This document shows positions 1 to 9,723 of a stretch of 36,372 nucleotides of DNA, one piece after another. The notes beneath the pieces are model-generated. The model made no database searches and was not told the DNA's origin. It was given only the letters and a program-made list of their open reading frames with translations. Made by a program: the position numbers and the translations under genes. Location: positions 1 to 36,372 of the forward strand of contig CANLGL010000055.1 of assembly GCA_947490345.1 (NCBI GenBank), in the 5' to 3' direction. Origin of the DNA: Deltaproteobacteria bacterium (GTDB lineage: Bacteria > Myxococcota_A > UBA796 > SXON01). The first letter of the stretch is position 1, and each line of letters opens with the position of its first letter.

Positions 1-299
1 AAGATCCGCCTGACCGCCGTGCACGCGATCAACGGCATGATCGACGAGAGCGACGCCAAGGCCATCACCGTTCCGCTCATCGGCCAGCGCGAGACGGCGC
101 GGCTCCAACTGGCCGCGCTCCCGCAGCAGACGGACACCCCCGAGGCCGAGGTGATCGACGCCGACGAGTTCCGCGCTGCCGTGCGCGAGGCTTGGACGAG
201 TCAGCCCCTCGACGAGCGGCGGCAGGCGCTCAGCCGCGTACTGGAGAAAGTCGAGCTTTCACCGGGCGGACTGGAGATCATCTGCCGCGCCGATGGATA

Positions 300-1511
<1,212 letters not shown>

Positions 1512-1580
1512 TCCCCAAGGCTACGCCACAACCCGTGCGGTGGCAACTCGCGCCGCCCTCGCCTCGTGTACACTCCACGC

Positions 1581-3002
1581 ATGCGCCTGTCCCTGCTTGC
1601 CACGTCGGCCCTGCTCGCATTCGGCTGTGTCGAGAACAACCTCAACGTGGCCTCGACCAAGGTGGCGGTGAACCCGAGCCTTTTGGACCTTGGCACCGCC
1701 GCGCCCGGAAGCTCGGTCTCGGGCGCGCTGTCGATCAGCAGCGTCGGTCTGGGCGCGTTGACGGTGGCGTCGTTGACCGTGGCTGGAAACGACGCCGACG
1801 CCTTCGTCGTGGATGGCGACTTCGGCGGGACGGTGCTCGCGAAGGGTGATTCGCTTGAGGTGCCGATCGTCTTCACCCCAACCAGCGAAGGCCCCTGGGA
1901 GGCCGATCTCACCGTGCAGACCGACGCCAACAGCGGGGAGGCCGCGGTCGAGGTGCACCTGCGCGGGCTTGGCGCGTCGCCGAGGCTGGTCATCGCGCCG
2001 AGCGCGGTGGACTTCGGCCACGTCGATCCCGGTCCTGACGTCTTTCAGACCGTCGTTTTACAGTGTGTCAGCGCCGTGGACGCCACCCTGCTGAGCGCCG
2101 AGCTCAGCGGCGACCTCGAGTTCTACCTGGTCCCGGTGACGACGCCGGCGGTGGTCGGCAGCGCCACCACCTTGGAGCTGAGCGTCGCCTTCGGCCCCAC
2201 CGACACCGCCGTTCGCGAAAGCGTGCTCACGCTCACCACCGACGATCCCCAGCACGGCAGCGTGTTGATTCCGGTCACCGCCAACGTCTGCCTGGGCGAC
2301 GCGGCCCTTGACCTGGATAGCGACGGCTACTCCGGCTGCGCGGGAGACTGCGATGACGCCGATGCCAGCGCGGTTCCGGGTGGGGTGGAGCGCATTGACG
2401 GGATCGACAATGACTGCGATGGGCTCGCCGACGAGGGCACCGACGCCTACGACGACGACGGCGACGGGTACACCGAGGGCGACGGCGACTGCAACGACAA
2501 CGACGCGGGCGTGGCCCCGGGCAGCGCCGAGGACATCGACGGCGTCGACGACGACTGCGACGGCGCCGTCGACGATGGGACCGACGCCTACGATGACGAT
2601 GGCGACGGGTTCACCGAGCGGGGCGGGGACTGCGACGACACCACCGCGACCACCTCCCCCGGCGCCCCCGAGATTCCCGACGGCATCGACAACGACTGCG
2701 ACGGGGAGGACGACGAGGACACCGCCAGCGGGGACGATGACGGCGACGGCTACGACGAGGCCGCGGGCGATTGTGATGATGCCGATGCGACCGTGAACCC
2801 GGATGGCAGCGAGAGCGCCAACGGCATCGACGACAACTGCGACGGCACGGTCGACGAGGGCACCGACGCCTACGACGACGACGGCGACGGCTACACCGAG
2901 GATGGGGGCGACTGCAACGACGCCGACACCGGGATCGGCCCCCACGAGCTCGAGGTCACCGGCGACGGCATCGACAACGACTGCGACGGGAGCGCCTCGT
3001 GA
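1581..3002 (+). CDS. Lipoprotein with ASH-like domains and five MopE-type metal-binding repeats
   Basis: The start at 1581 gives MRLSLLATSALLAFGC, a classic lipoprotein signal with Cys16. The open frame extends further upstream but there overlaps the divergent gene. Residues about 25-235 contain two segments of the ASH/choice-of-anchor beta-sandwich type (SLLDLGTAAPGSSVSGALSI...VPIVFTPTSEGPWEADLTV, then AVDFGHVDPG). From about residue 240 there are five copies of an acidic unit with the pattern DDDGDGY..GGDCDD...PG..E..DGIDNDCDG.VDEG, known from MopE-like proteins (putative metal-binding motif family). The spaced Asp and paired Cys fit Ca or Cu binding, but the metal is not shown here. The stop overlaps the start of the next gene by GTGA, implying translational coupling. 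The substrate or partner is unknown. Confidence 0.85.
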   Translation: MRLSLLATSALLAFGCVENNLNVASTKVAVNPSLLDLGTAAPGSSVSGALSISSVGLGALTVASLTVAGNDADAFVVDGDFGGTVLAKGDSLEVPIVFTPTSEGPWEADLTVQTDANSGEAAVEVHLRGLGASPRLVIAPSAVDFGHVDPGPDVFQTVVLQCVSAVDATLLSAELSGDLEFYLVPVTTPAVVGSATTLELSVAFGPTDTAVRESVLTLTTDDPQHGSVLIPVTANVCLGDAALDLDSDGYSGCAGDCDDADASAVPGGVERIDGIDNDCDGLADEGTDAYDDDGDGYTEGDGDCNDNDAGVAPGSAEDIDGVDDDCDGAVDDGTDAYDDDGDGFTERGGDCDDTTATTSPGAPEIPDGIDNDCDGEDDEDTASGDDDGDGYDEAAGDCDDADATVNPDGSESANGIDDNCDGTVDEGTDAYDDDGDGYTEDGGDCNDADTGIGPHELEVTGDGIDNDCDGSAS

Positions 3003-4987
3003 TCACTCTCCTCCTCGCGCTCGCCACCGCGCGCGCCGACACCATCCTCTACTGCAACGACTACAACGTCAGCACCGACCGCATGGCCGCGGCGCTGTCC
3101 AGCTACTCGACGCACACGATCACCACCACGACCAGCATCACCACGTGCGAAAACAACATCCGCACCACCACCTACGATCTCGTGATCCTCGCCATCCAGA
3201 ACAACAGCTATTCCACGCCCTACTTCAACGCGTTCGTCACCGCCGGCGGCAAGGCCATCCACTGCGACTGGAGTCGCAACACGACGCGCGGCAGCGCCAC
3301 CCAGGTCACGTACGTCGGAACCAATAACAACACGGTGAGCATCAGCTACGCCCCGTTCACGACCGGCCTCAGCTCGACGACCCTGACGTTGAGCAACCCC
3401 GGCTGGGGCACCTACTCGATGCAGATGAGCACCACCGGCACCAGCGCCGCGACCGCATCGACCGGCACGGTGGCCATCGCCCTTACCCGCAGCGACAACG
3501 TCATCGTCAATGGCTTTTTGACCGACACCGCCTCGTCTGGCAGCGCGGCCAACATGCGGCAGTTGTTCATCAACGAGATCGACTTCCTGCTTGGGAGCTG
3601 CGACGAGGACCTCGACGGCTACGACAACGCCAGTTGTGCGGGCGATGACTGCGACGACACCGACGCGGCGATCAATCCGGGCGCGGTGGAGACGCCGTAC
3701 GACGGCATCGACCAGGACTGCTCCGGCGCCGACCTCACCGACGTCGATGGCGACGGCCAGGACGCGACGATCGTCGGCGGCGACGACTGCGACGACACCG
3801 ACGCGTCCATCTACACCGGCGCCACCGAGACACCCTACGATGGCATCGACCAGGACTGCTCCGGCGCCGATCTCACCGACGTCGACGGTGACAGCTACGA
3901 CGCCACCGATGTCGGCGGGCCGGACTGTGACGACACCGACGCCACCGTGCATCCCGGTGCGCTCGAGGTGCCCGACGGCGTCGATCAGGACTGCGACGGG
4001 ACGGTGGACGAGACGACCGACCTGCACGACGACGACGGGGACGGCTGGACGGAAGCGGGGGGGGACTGCGACGACGGCGACGCGGGCATCAACCCGGCCG
4101 CCACCGAAGTCTGCGACGGTCTGGACCAGGACTGCGACGCCAGCATCGACGAGGAGACCGACTGCGGTGACGACGACGGCGATGGCTACAGCGAAGATGA
4201 TGGCGACTGTCACGACGGCGACGTCGGGGTCAACCCCGCAGTGGCCGAGATTCTCGACAACGGCATCGACGACGACTGCGACGGCGTGGTCGACGACGGC
4301 GGCGGTGATGCCGACGACGACGGCGTCTCCTCGTTGGGCGGCGACTGCGACGACACCGATGGCTCGGCCTACCCCGGCAACGATGAAGAGCTCGACGGCA
4401 TCGACAACGACTGCGACGGGATCATCGACGAGGGCACGACCGCCTACGACGACGACGAGGACGGCTACACCGAGGAGGCCGGCGACTGCGACGACACCGC
4501 CGTCCTCGTTCATCCTGACGCTACCGAGTTCGACAACGGTCGCGATGACGACTGCGACGGCATCGTTGACGAGGGCAGCGACCGTACCGACGACGACGAC
4601 GACGGCGTCACCGAGCAGGGCGGCGACTGCGACGACGATAACGGCGCTGTTCATCCGGGTGCGGACGAAGCGGCCAACGGCGCCGACGACGACTGCGACG
4701 GCCTCGTGGACGAGGGGACCGACGCCTACGACGCTGACGGCGACGGGGTGTCTCCTGACGACGGCGATTGTGACGACGACGAGCCCTGGGTGAGCCCGGA
4801 GGCCACCGAGAGCTGCAACGAGGTCGACGACAACTGCGACGGCGAGGTGGACGAGGGCTGCGAGAGCGACACCGCCGATGCGGCTGCCGCCAAGGACCCG
4901 GGCGCCTGCGGGTGCGGCACCACCGACGCGGCGTCTGCGGCTGGCCTGTTTTTGGCGGCGGCAGCGCTGGTGCGGCGGCGGCGGTAG
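2999..4987 (+). CDS. Secreted MopE-repeat protein with MYXO-CTERM-like sorting tail
   Basis: A 662-residue protein starting at a GTG inside the upstream stop (4-bp GTGA overlap). MITLLLALATARA looks like a short cleaved signal. Residues 14-200 form an Asn/Thr-rich domain whose start (DTILYCNDYNVSTDRMAAALSSY) and later DLVILAIQN hint at a Rossmann-like, possibly ThuA/GATase-like fold; this is uncertain. Nine MopE-like acidic repeats (GDCDD...GIDNDCDG) follow to about residue 623. The last 30 residues read GACGCGTTDAASAAGLFLAAAALVRRRR: Cys-Gly motif, hydrophobic helix, Arg run. That is the layout of MYXO-CTERM tails processed at the cell envelope in myxobacteria. It pairs with the lipoprotein upstream, so the two probably act together on the surface. 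Confidence 0.86.
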   Translation: MITLLLALATARADTILYCNDYNVSTDRMAAALSSYSTHTITTTTSITTCENNIRTTTYDLVILAIQNNSYSTPYFNAFVTAGGKAIHCDWSRNTTRGSATQVTYVGTNNNTVSISYAPFTTGLSSTTLTLSNPGWGTYSMQMSTTGTSAATASTGTVAIALTRSDNVIVNGFLTDTASSGSAANMRQLFINEIDFLLGSCDEDLDGYDNASCAGDDCDDTDAAINPGAVETPYDGIDQDCSGADLTDVDGDGQDATIVGGDDCDDTDASIYTGATETPYDGIDQDCSGADLTDVDGDSYDATDVGGPDCDDTDATVHPGALEVPDGVDQDCDGTVDETTDLHDDDGDGWTEAGGDCDDGDAGINPAATEVCDGLDQDCDASIDEETDCGDDDGDGYSEDDGDCHDGDVGVNPAVAEILDNGIDDDCDGVVDDGGGDADDDGVSSLGGDCDDTDGSAYPGNDEELDGIDNDCDGIIDEGTTAYDDDEDGYTEEAGDCDDTAVLVHPDATEFDNGRDDDCDGIVDEGSDRTDDDDDGVTEQGGDCDDDNGAVHPGADEAANGADDDCDGLVDEGTDAYDADGDGVSPDDGDCDDDEPWVSPEATESCNEVDDNCDGEVDEGCESDTADAAAAKDPGACGCGTTDAASAAGLFLAAAALVRRRR

Positions 4988-5062
4988 GTGGGCGATGCTG
5001 GGACGCTGGCCGACTCAGCCAGAAAGTGCCGGGACCGCATCGCTCCGCGCCCTCCGGCCCGC

Positions 5063-6253
5063 CTACCGCACCACCAAAACCCTCCCCCGCCCCCGGTCCA
5101 ACCGGACCGCGTCGACCTCGCCCAGGTCAGGGTCCACGTAGGTGTCACCGAGCGGAATGAGCGTGCCGTCCTCTCCACTGGCGTTGACGAGCACGATGCC
5201 ACCGCTGTAGCGGCGGGTCCACGCCTCGCCCACCGCGATGGCGTCCTCGATCGGCAGGCCCAGGTCTGGGCCCCAATCGGACCCCCAGGGGTCCAGGTCG
5301 CCGCTCCGGTAGCCCCAGGCTGAATCGCTGCGGCCGTCCCACGCCAGGAGCCAGCTCGCGCGACCGTACCGCTGGCCCTCGACGTCGCCTTCGACGCCGG
5401 GGCCGGGGGTGCTGGCGAGGTAGCCGACGCCAGCCGCTTGCCCCGCGACCATCGTCGCGAGGGTGGCGGCCCAGTTGTCGTCCTCGAAGTTGGCTGAGTC
5501 GTCCCAGCGCATCCAATATTCGCGCACCCAGTGGGTCAGATGGGGCAGCATCGCCAGGCTCTGGGCGAGCATCGTGTCGTCCCAGGGGTTCATGGCGATG
5601 TTCGGCGCGACCGCGAGACCCGCGTCACGCAGGCCGGGACCCACGGCGGCCACAAACGCGACCGTCGCATCCCCGTAGGCCTTGTCGGTTGGGTACTCCG
5701 CGATCGCGGTGCCGAGGGAGCCGAGGCAGTGGCCCGGGAACGTGTTGGTGTCGTCCATCATCACGCCGTCAAAACCGTCCGACAGAACGCGGGCGCCGAC
5801 GTTCTGGAGCCATCTCTGTTGGTAGGCCACGTTGCCGATGTCGGCCGCCCACACACCCGGGTAGTCGCAAATCTCGAGACGTTCCCCGGTGGCGTCATGA
5901 AGGAACCAGGCCTCCTCCGCTTCGTCCACCTGCACGCCGCTCGAGGGGTGGTCCCCGCCGTCAGCCCGCATTCCGCCCACGTTCTGGTAGGCCAGCAAGA
6001 GGGCCTCGGGGTTGGCGGCCCGAATCTCGGGCAGCAACGAGTACATCGATTCCTGGAGCAGGATCACGCGGTACTCGCCGGCGCCCGCCCCCAACGGCAA
6101 TTCGGCCCGGTCCCACGATTGCGCCACCAGCAGGCCGCGCGGACCGGCGGCAGGCGGACGCTCGCTGCTGGGATATTCGTCGCCGCCGCCGGCACCGGTC
6201 TCGGCATCGGGTTCGGCGACGCACGCAAGTCCGAAGAGAAGACCCAAAGGCAC
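5063..6253 (-). CDS. Secreted putative glycoside hydrolase (GHL15-like TIM barrel)
   Basis: A predicted lipoprotein hydrolase. From the GTG at 6253 the N-terminus is MPLGLLFGLAC with a lipobox Cys. A TTG at 6343 would add 30 Arg-rich residues but would overlap the divergent gene, so I prefer the shorter form. The body looks like the putative glycoside hydrolase family 15 (GHL15): RVILLQESMYSLLPEIRAANPEALLLAYQN on early barrel strands, then SDGFDGVMMDDTN carrying an acidic pair likely to be catalytic, AVAPNIAMNP, and a late ARASWLLAWDGRSD-like strand. It ends in a small beta region. The sugar substrate cannot be read from the sequence. It is convergent with the MopE gene and divergent from the next lipoprotein. 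Fold call fairly sure, activity inferred. Confidence 0.72.
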   Translation of the reverse strand: MPLGLLFGLACVAEPDAETGAGGGDEYPSSERPPAAGPRGLLVAQSWDRAELPLGAGAGEYRVILLQESMYSLLPEIRAANPEALLLAYQNVGGMRADGGDHPSSGVQVDEAEEAWFLHDATGERLEICDYPGVWAADIGNVAYQQRWLQNVGARVLSDGFDGVMMDDTNTFPGHCLGSLGTAIAEYPTDKAYGDATVAFVAAVGPGLRDAGLAVAPNIAMNPWDDTMLAQSLAMLPHLTHWVREYWMRWDDSANFEDDNWAATLATMVAGQAAGVGYLASTPGPGVEGDVEGQRYGRASWLLAWDGRSDSAWGYRSGDLDPWGSDWGPDLGLPIEDAIAVGEAWTRRYSGGIVLVNASGEDGTLIPLGDTYVDPDLGEVDAVRLDRGRGRVLVVR

Positions 6254-6311
6254 CAGTCGCCGTAGCGCGCCGGGCGGATCGGCGCCCAGCTTCCGCGGGA
6301 TACGCCGTCGC

Positions 6312-7130
6312 GTGCTCCTCTTGATGGCCTTCGCCTGCTCCAAGCCCGAGGTGGTCGTCCCCGCTGAGAGCGCGGCGCGGTGGGCCTCGAAGGCGCCGTG
6401 GCCCGACGCGGCGGCGACGACCCTTTACTCGGCTGGGGAGGCGGCTCAGCAGTTCCTGATCGGGACGCAGGGCCAGGTCCGGTCCGGTCCATTTGTACGG
6501 ATAGAGGCGCCAGTAGACGGCTACGGGCGAGGCTGGGTGGACGACGCTCACTTCCAGCTGCTCAAGCCCGATGGCACGATCCTCATCCCCCAGACCTTCG
6601 TCGCGATCGAGGCGTTCGACCCGGCTGACCGGGCGTTTGCCGCGACCAGCGAGTCCAACTGGGGGCTCATGACGCGGCCAGGCGGGTGGCTGGTGATGTC
6701 GTTGTGGAAGGCGCACGGCCGTGCGCGAATCGGTCAGACCGAGCTGTACGCGTTCTCGAACGGCGGTGTGCCGCTGGTCGTCGACACCTCGGGGGCGGCG
6801 GTGGACGTCGGTGCCCGCGTTCTGGACGGCTGTGGACCGGGCGTCCGCGCCGTGCTGCCCGAGGCGTGCGCCTCGATCGAGGCCTGGGCCGGCACCCCTC
6901 GCGGCGAGGCGAACCTGGCTGGCGTCGACGGCCCGATGCGGGTCCGTTGGTTCTGCGGCGGACCGGTCGAGACCCAGTCGGGCGCGGCGTCGGTCTGGAG
7001 CCTTCCGGGCTACTCCCAGGCCGATGCCAGCGCGCTCGCAGCGCGGTGTGGGGCCACCGGGCCCGACGTGCGTGTGCGCTTGATCGAGGGCGGGGCCGAG
7101 CTTCGCCTCGGGTTCAGCGTCGAGGGGTGA
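6312..7130 (+). CDS. Lipoprotein of unknown function
   Basis: From the GTG at 6312 the product begins MLLLMAFAC, an extremely short lipoprotein signal with Cys9; an ATG at 6324 would leave too little signal. About 272 residues. I recognise no family. The middle (GRGWVDDAHFQLLKPDGTILIPQTFVAIEAFD) looks beta-rich, and there are scattered Cys (DGCGPGVRAVLPEACAS, RWFCGG) that could form disulfides in the periplasm. It is divergent from the glycoside hydrolase gene with about 58 bp between the starts, so the two may share a promoter region. The 3' end is convergent with the DUF4013-like gene, 9 bp apart. Confidence 0.65.
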   Translation: MLLLMAFACSKPEVVVPAESAARWASKAPWPDAAATTLYSAGEAAQQFLIGTQGQVRSGPFVRIEAPVDGYGRGWVDDAHFQLLKPDGTILIPQTFVAIEAFDPADRAFAATSESNWGLMTRPGGWLVMSLWKAHGRARIGQTELYAFSNGGVPLVVDTSGAAVDVGARVLDGCGPGVRAVLPEACASIEAWAGTPRGEANLAGVDGPMRVRWFCGGPVETQSGAASVWSLPGYSQADASALAARCGATGPDVRVRLIEGGAELRLGFSVEG

Positions 7131-7139
7131 GCACCCCGG

Positions 7140-7874
7140 TCAGTACGTCTCGAGCGCTTCGGTCGAGGGTTGGTTCGCCGCGACCACCGCGTCCCACTGG
7201 GCGAGGATGCGGGCGCGCAGCACGAAGGAGAGCGGCATGGTGAACAACACCCCCACGTAGCAGGCGATGACGCCGAGACCCCCGATGAGCCCACAGATGA
7301 AGAGGCCCAGCCACGTCATCAAGAAGGCGCCCGGCGAACGCTTGATGGCGCCGAGGCTGGCGCCGGGGCTGAAGATCGGGAAGTTTTCGCCGCAGAAGAT
7401 GCGGCGGGTGATGTCGATGCCGAGCACGCCCACGAACATGCTGCTGAGGAGGATCCATCCGTAGCCGAAGATCGCCCCGACCATGCCGAAGAGCACGCCG
7501 ATCCCGCCCGCGGCGCCCGAGTCATCGCCTCCTGCGGCCCCCACTGCGCCCCCGACCAGGACGCACCCGAGAATACAGCCCCCGCCGATCATGATGTTCA
7601 GCAGCATGACCGGCAGGAGGTTGCCGAGGTTCTTGAGCCAGTCGAAGAAGCCGGTGCCGAGGTCGGCGCCGAGCGCCGGATCGGGAAGCCCTTTTTCGCC
7701 GGCCCTGGCGTGTTCGAACACCCGGTGGAAGTAGCCGAGCGCCTGGAAGACTCCCACGAAGGGAATGAGCATGCACGCGCCGACGATGGCGACCTTCTTC
7801 ATCCAGTCGGGGTCCTCGGAAAAGACGGCGAAGGCGTTCCCGATATTGACGGACGGAGGGCTCTCGGTGGACAT
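7140..7874 (-). CDS. DUF4013-like multi-pass membrane protein
   Basis: A 244-residue integral membrane protein. The ATG at 7874 has a good Shine-Dalgarno (AGGAG, five bases upstream), which selects it over an upstream in-frame start at 7946. The N-terminal pattern (NAFAVFSEDPDWMKKVAIVGACMLIPFVGVFQALGYFHRVFEHA) followed by Gly-rich hydrophobic helices and ILAQWDAVVAANQ near the end resembles DUF4013 proteins. I count about five membrane segments: near residues 28-48, 90-115, 125-155, 185-210 and 212-228. The function of the family is not established. No operon partner. Confidence 0.75.
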   Translation of the reverse strand: MSTESPPSVNIGNAFAVFSEDPDWMKKVAIVGACMLIPFVGVFQALGYFHRVFEHARAGEKGLPDPALGADLGTGFFDWLKNLGNLLPVMLLNIMIGGGCILGCVLVGGAVGAAGGDDSGAAGGIGVLFGMVGAIFGYGWILLSSMFVGVLGIDITRRIFCGENFPIFSPGASLGAIKRSPGAFLMTWLGLFICGLIGGLGVIACYVGVLFTMPLSFVLRARILAQWDAVVAANQPSTEALETY

Positions 7875-7948
7875 GGATGCTCCTGGGCCCTGCCGGCTAT
7901 CACTTCTCGGGCGTGGTGACCGACCCGACCGCACGCTAACGGGCACCG

Positions 7949-8407
7949 ATGAAGCCCTTCGTTGTCGTTGTGGGTGCCTCGCTTCTCGGGTGCGCGCCCG
8001 CCAAGCTGCCGAACGTGAACCCGCCGGAGCCGACGCTACCGACGCCGCCCGAGCCGGCAGCGACGTTGCCCGAGCCGGTCACGACGCTGCCCGAGCCGCT
8101 CCCCACCCGCAACCCGCCGCGGCCGCTCCCCGACTGGGATTCGGTTGCTTCCGGGCACCCGCCGGGGGCCACCAATCCGCCCTACCCGGTGTTGGTCGTG
8201 GTCAAGGACTCGGGCCGGTGTTTCAAGGCGTGGCGCGGCGGGATGATGCCGCCGTCGGCAGACGAGCGCAATGCCGGGGGCTTGGTGACCGCGACGCTAC
8301 CCGAGGCGCTTGAAATCCTGGGTGGCGGCACGGAAGTCGCCTGTCCCGAAGGTCAGCCCTCCAAGCTCTTGGCCGCGTGGGCGACGAAGGACGCGCCGCC
8401 GAAGTGA
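7949..8407 (+). CDS. Small proline-rich lipoprotein
   Basis: 152 residues. MKPFVVVVGASLLGC is a lipoprotein signal with Cys15. A linker of repeated P-E-P-x-x-T-L motifs (residues about 22-62) could span the periplasm or peptidoglycan. The C-terminal domain (PVLVVVKDSGRCFKAWRGGMMPPSADERNAGG) has two Cys and no family I recognise. The stop codon overlaps a GTG that begins the ferritin-like gene (GTGA), so the two are probably translated together. Confidence 0.72.
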   Translation: MKPFVVVVGASLLGCAPAKLPNVNPPEPTLPTPPEPAATLPEPVTTLPEPLPTRNPPRPLPDWDSVASGHPPGATNPPYPVLVVVKDSGRCFKAWRGGMMPPSADERNAGGLVTATLPEALEILGGGTEVACPEGQPSKLLAAWATKDAPPK

Positions 8408-9045
8408 CGGGGCGGGTGCGCCAGGAGTGGGCTCGTCGGGTCGCCGCGGAGTACGGCAGCGCTGGCATCACCGCTCAGGTCCTGACGTGGAGCGTGCAAG
8501 CCGGCCTGCCACCCGAACTTCTCTACACCGCCACGCGGATCGTGCGGGACGAGCTCGATCATGCGCGGCTGTCGCACCAGGTGTTGGTGGCGCTGGGGGG
8601 CGCCGAGGCGCCGGTGGCGCTGCAGGCGGACGAGCTGGCCATCGGGGGCACCCTGCCCGACGTCCTGGTGCGCAATTTCTGCCTGGGTGAGAGCTTCGCG
8701 GTCCCGACGTTTGAGCGCATGCGCCGCCGCGCGACCCATCCCGCGGTGCGGCCCGTGCTTGACCGGATCCTCGAAGACGAGGCGGTCCACCGCGCCTTCG
8801 GCTGGGACGCGTTGGACGCCCTCCTGGAGTTGGCACCGACCCTCCGCGAGCACGTCGGCATCGCGCTTCCGGGGCACCTCGCCACCTTCGCCGGCTACGC
8901 CAACCCACCCTCAGCGCCAGCGTTGACCGACGACGAGCGGGCGTGCGGCCTGCTGGACAACGCCGAGTACGCCGAGCTGTACCACTCCACCTGGACGCTC
9001 GACATCGCACCCCGGTTCGCTCGCCGCGGCATGGCCATCGGATAA
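8404..9045 (+). CDS. Ferritin-like diiron-domain protein
   Basis: About 213 residues, all-helical. Two ExxH motifs, in VRDELDHARLSHQ and ILEDEAVHRAFGW, plus a Glu in NFCLGESF, match the four-helix-bundle diiron site of ferritin-like proteins; EWARRVAAEYGSAG may supply the first Glu. The role could be oxidation chemistry or iron/oxidant handling; the substrate is unknown. No signal peptide, so cytoplasmic. I chose the GTG at 8404 because it overlaps the upstream stop by 4 bp. A GTG at 8377 would add nine residues inside the upstream gene. Coupling to a lipoprotein suggests a shared but undefined role. Confidence 0.72.
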   Translation: MTGRVRQEWARRVAAEYGSAGITAQVLTWSVQAGLPPELLYTATRIVRDELDHARLSHQVLVALGGAEAPVALQADELAIGGTLPDVLVRNFCLGESFAVPTFERMRRRATHPAVRPVLDRILEDEAVHRAFGWDALDALLELAPTLREHVGIALPGHLATFAGYANPPSAPALTDDERACGLLDNAEYAELYHSTWTLDIAPRFARRGMAIG

Positions 9046-9065
9046 GCGCTCGCGGGAGCCACGCC

Positions 9066-9716
9066 ATGCGCCACCTGCCCCTTTTCCTGCTGCTTTCGTT
9101 CGGCTGCGACACCGCCGCCACCGACTCGGGGGACACCACCGAGGACGAGGACCCCTACGCCATCCCCACCGACTACTTGGAGCAGTGGGACCTTGAGGCG
9201 GTCAGCTGCGAGGAGGGCGCCCTCGGCTATTGGGCGTTTGATGGTGAGTTCGCCGACGATGGCACGCTCAGCGGCACCGAGCGTTGGTTCTGGTTCTTCC
9301 CCGCGGACGACCCGACGGCCGACTGTGTCGACACCTTCGCGCTGGAAGGGGACGTCGCCGCCACGCCGGTCGATGACGACCCGTGTTTGTCCTGCGACCG
9401 TGACGTGACCGCCAGCTACGAGCTCACCGAGAAGACCTGCAACTGGGACGGCTACGAAAGCCTGATGGACAACAACGACGAGGTCGACACCCTCGACGAG
9501 GAGACCTACAAGCTGGCGCTGATGTTCGACCTGGACCGCTACGACGGTATCGAGGTGGACGTGTGGAACTTCGTGCAGGACCCGGAAGCCAAGAACAACT
9601 ACCTCGAGCGCGACAACGTCAAGGGCGTCTGGAGCGGCGCCGACAAGGACGCGGCCGGGCACATCAGTTGGGCGAACGACGGCATGTGCGTCGAGATCAT
9701 CATCGAAGAGGAGTAG
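9066..9716 (+). CDS. Acidic lipoprotein of unknown function
   Basis: 216 residues. The ATG at 9066 has GGGAG upstream and gives MRHLPLFLLLSFGC, a lipoprotein signal with Cys14. The mature part is strongly acidic with Trp- and Tyr-containing beta strands (LGYWAFDGEF, GTERWFWFFP) and several Cys (SCEEGA, DCVD, CLSCDRD, KTCNWDG, GMCVE) that could pair in the periplasm. I recognise no family. The gene lies 20 bp after the ferritin-like gene on the same strand, so it may belong to the same transcript, and it converges on flgI with 7 bp between. Confidence 0.72.
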   Translation: MRHLPLFLLLSFGCDTAATDSGDTTEDEDPYAIPTDYLEQWDLEAVSCEEGALGYWAFDGEFADDGTLSGTERWFWFFPADDPTADCVDTFALEGDVAATPVDDDPCLSCDRDVTASYELTEKTCNWDGYESLMDNNDEVDTLDEETYKLALMFDLDRYDGIEVDVWNFVQDPEAKNNYLERDNVKGVWSGADKDAAGHISWANDGMCVEIIIEEE

Positions 9717-9723
9717 CGCGCCG

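Noticed and set aside
2891..4654. Long minus-strand open frame (587 codons) across the MopE repeats
   Set aside because: Antisense reading of GAC/GTC-rich repeats gives Val/Ala/Asp low complexity with no domain; the plus-strand frame carries the signal, repeats and sorting tail.
4981..5069. Inverted repeat GCGGTAGGTGGGC / GCCCGCCTACCGC with a 63-bp loop as terminator
   Set aside because: 12 of 13 positions match, but both arms fall on the CGG-TAG ends of the two convergent genes; probably a codon-driven coincidence, and the loop is long.
7875..7946. N-terminal extension of the DUF4013-like protein
   Set aside because: The extension is Arg/Ser-rich, unlike the family, and a strong AGGAG sits just before the ATG at 7874.
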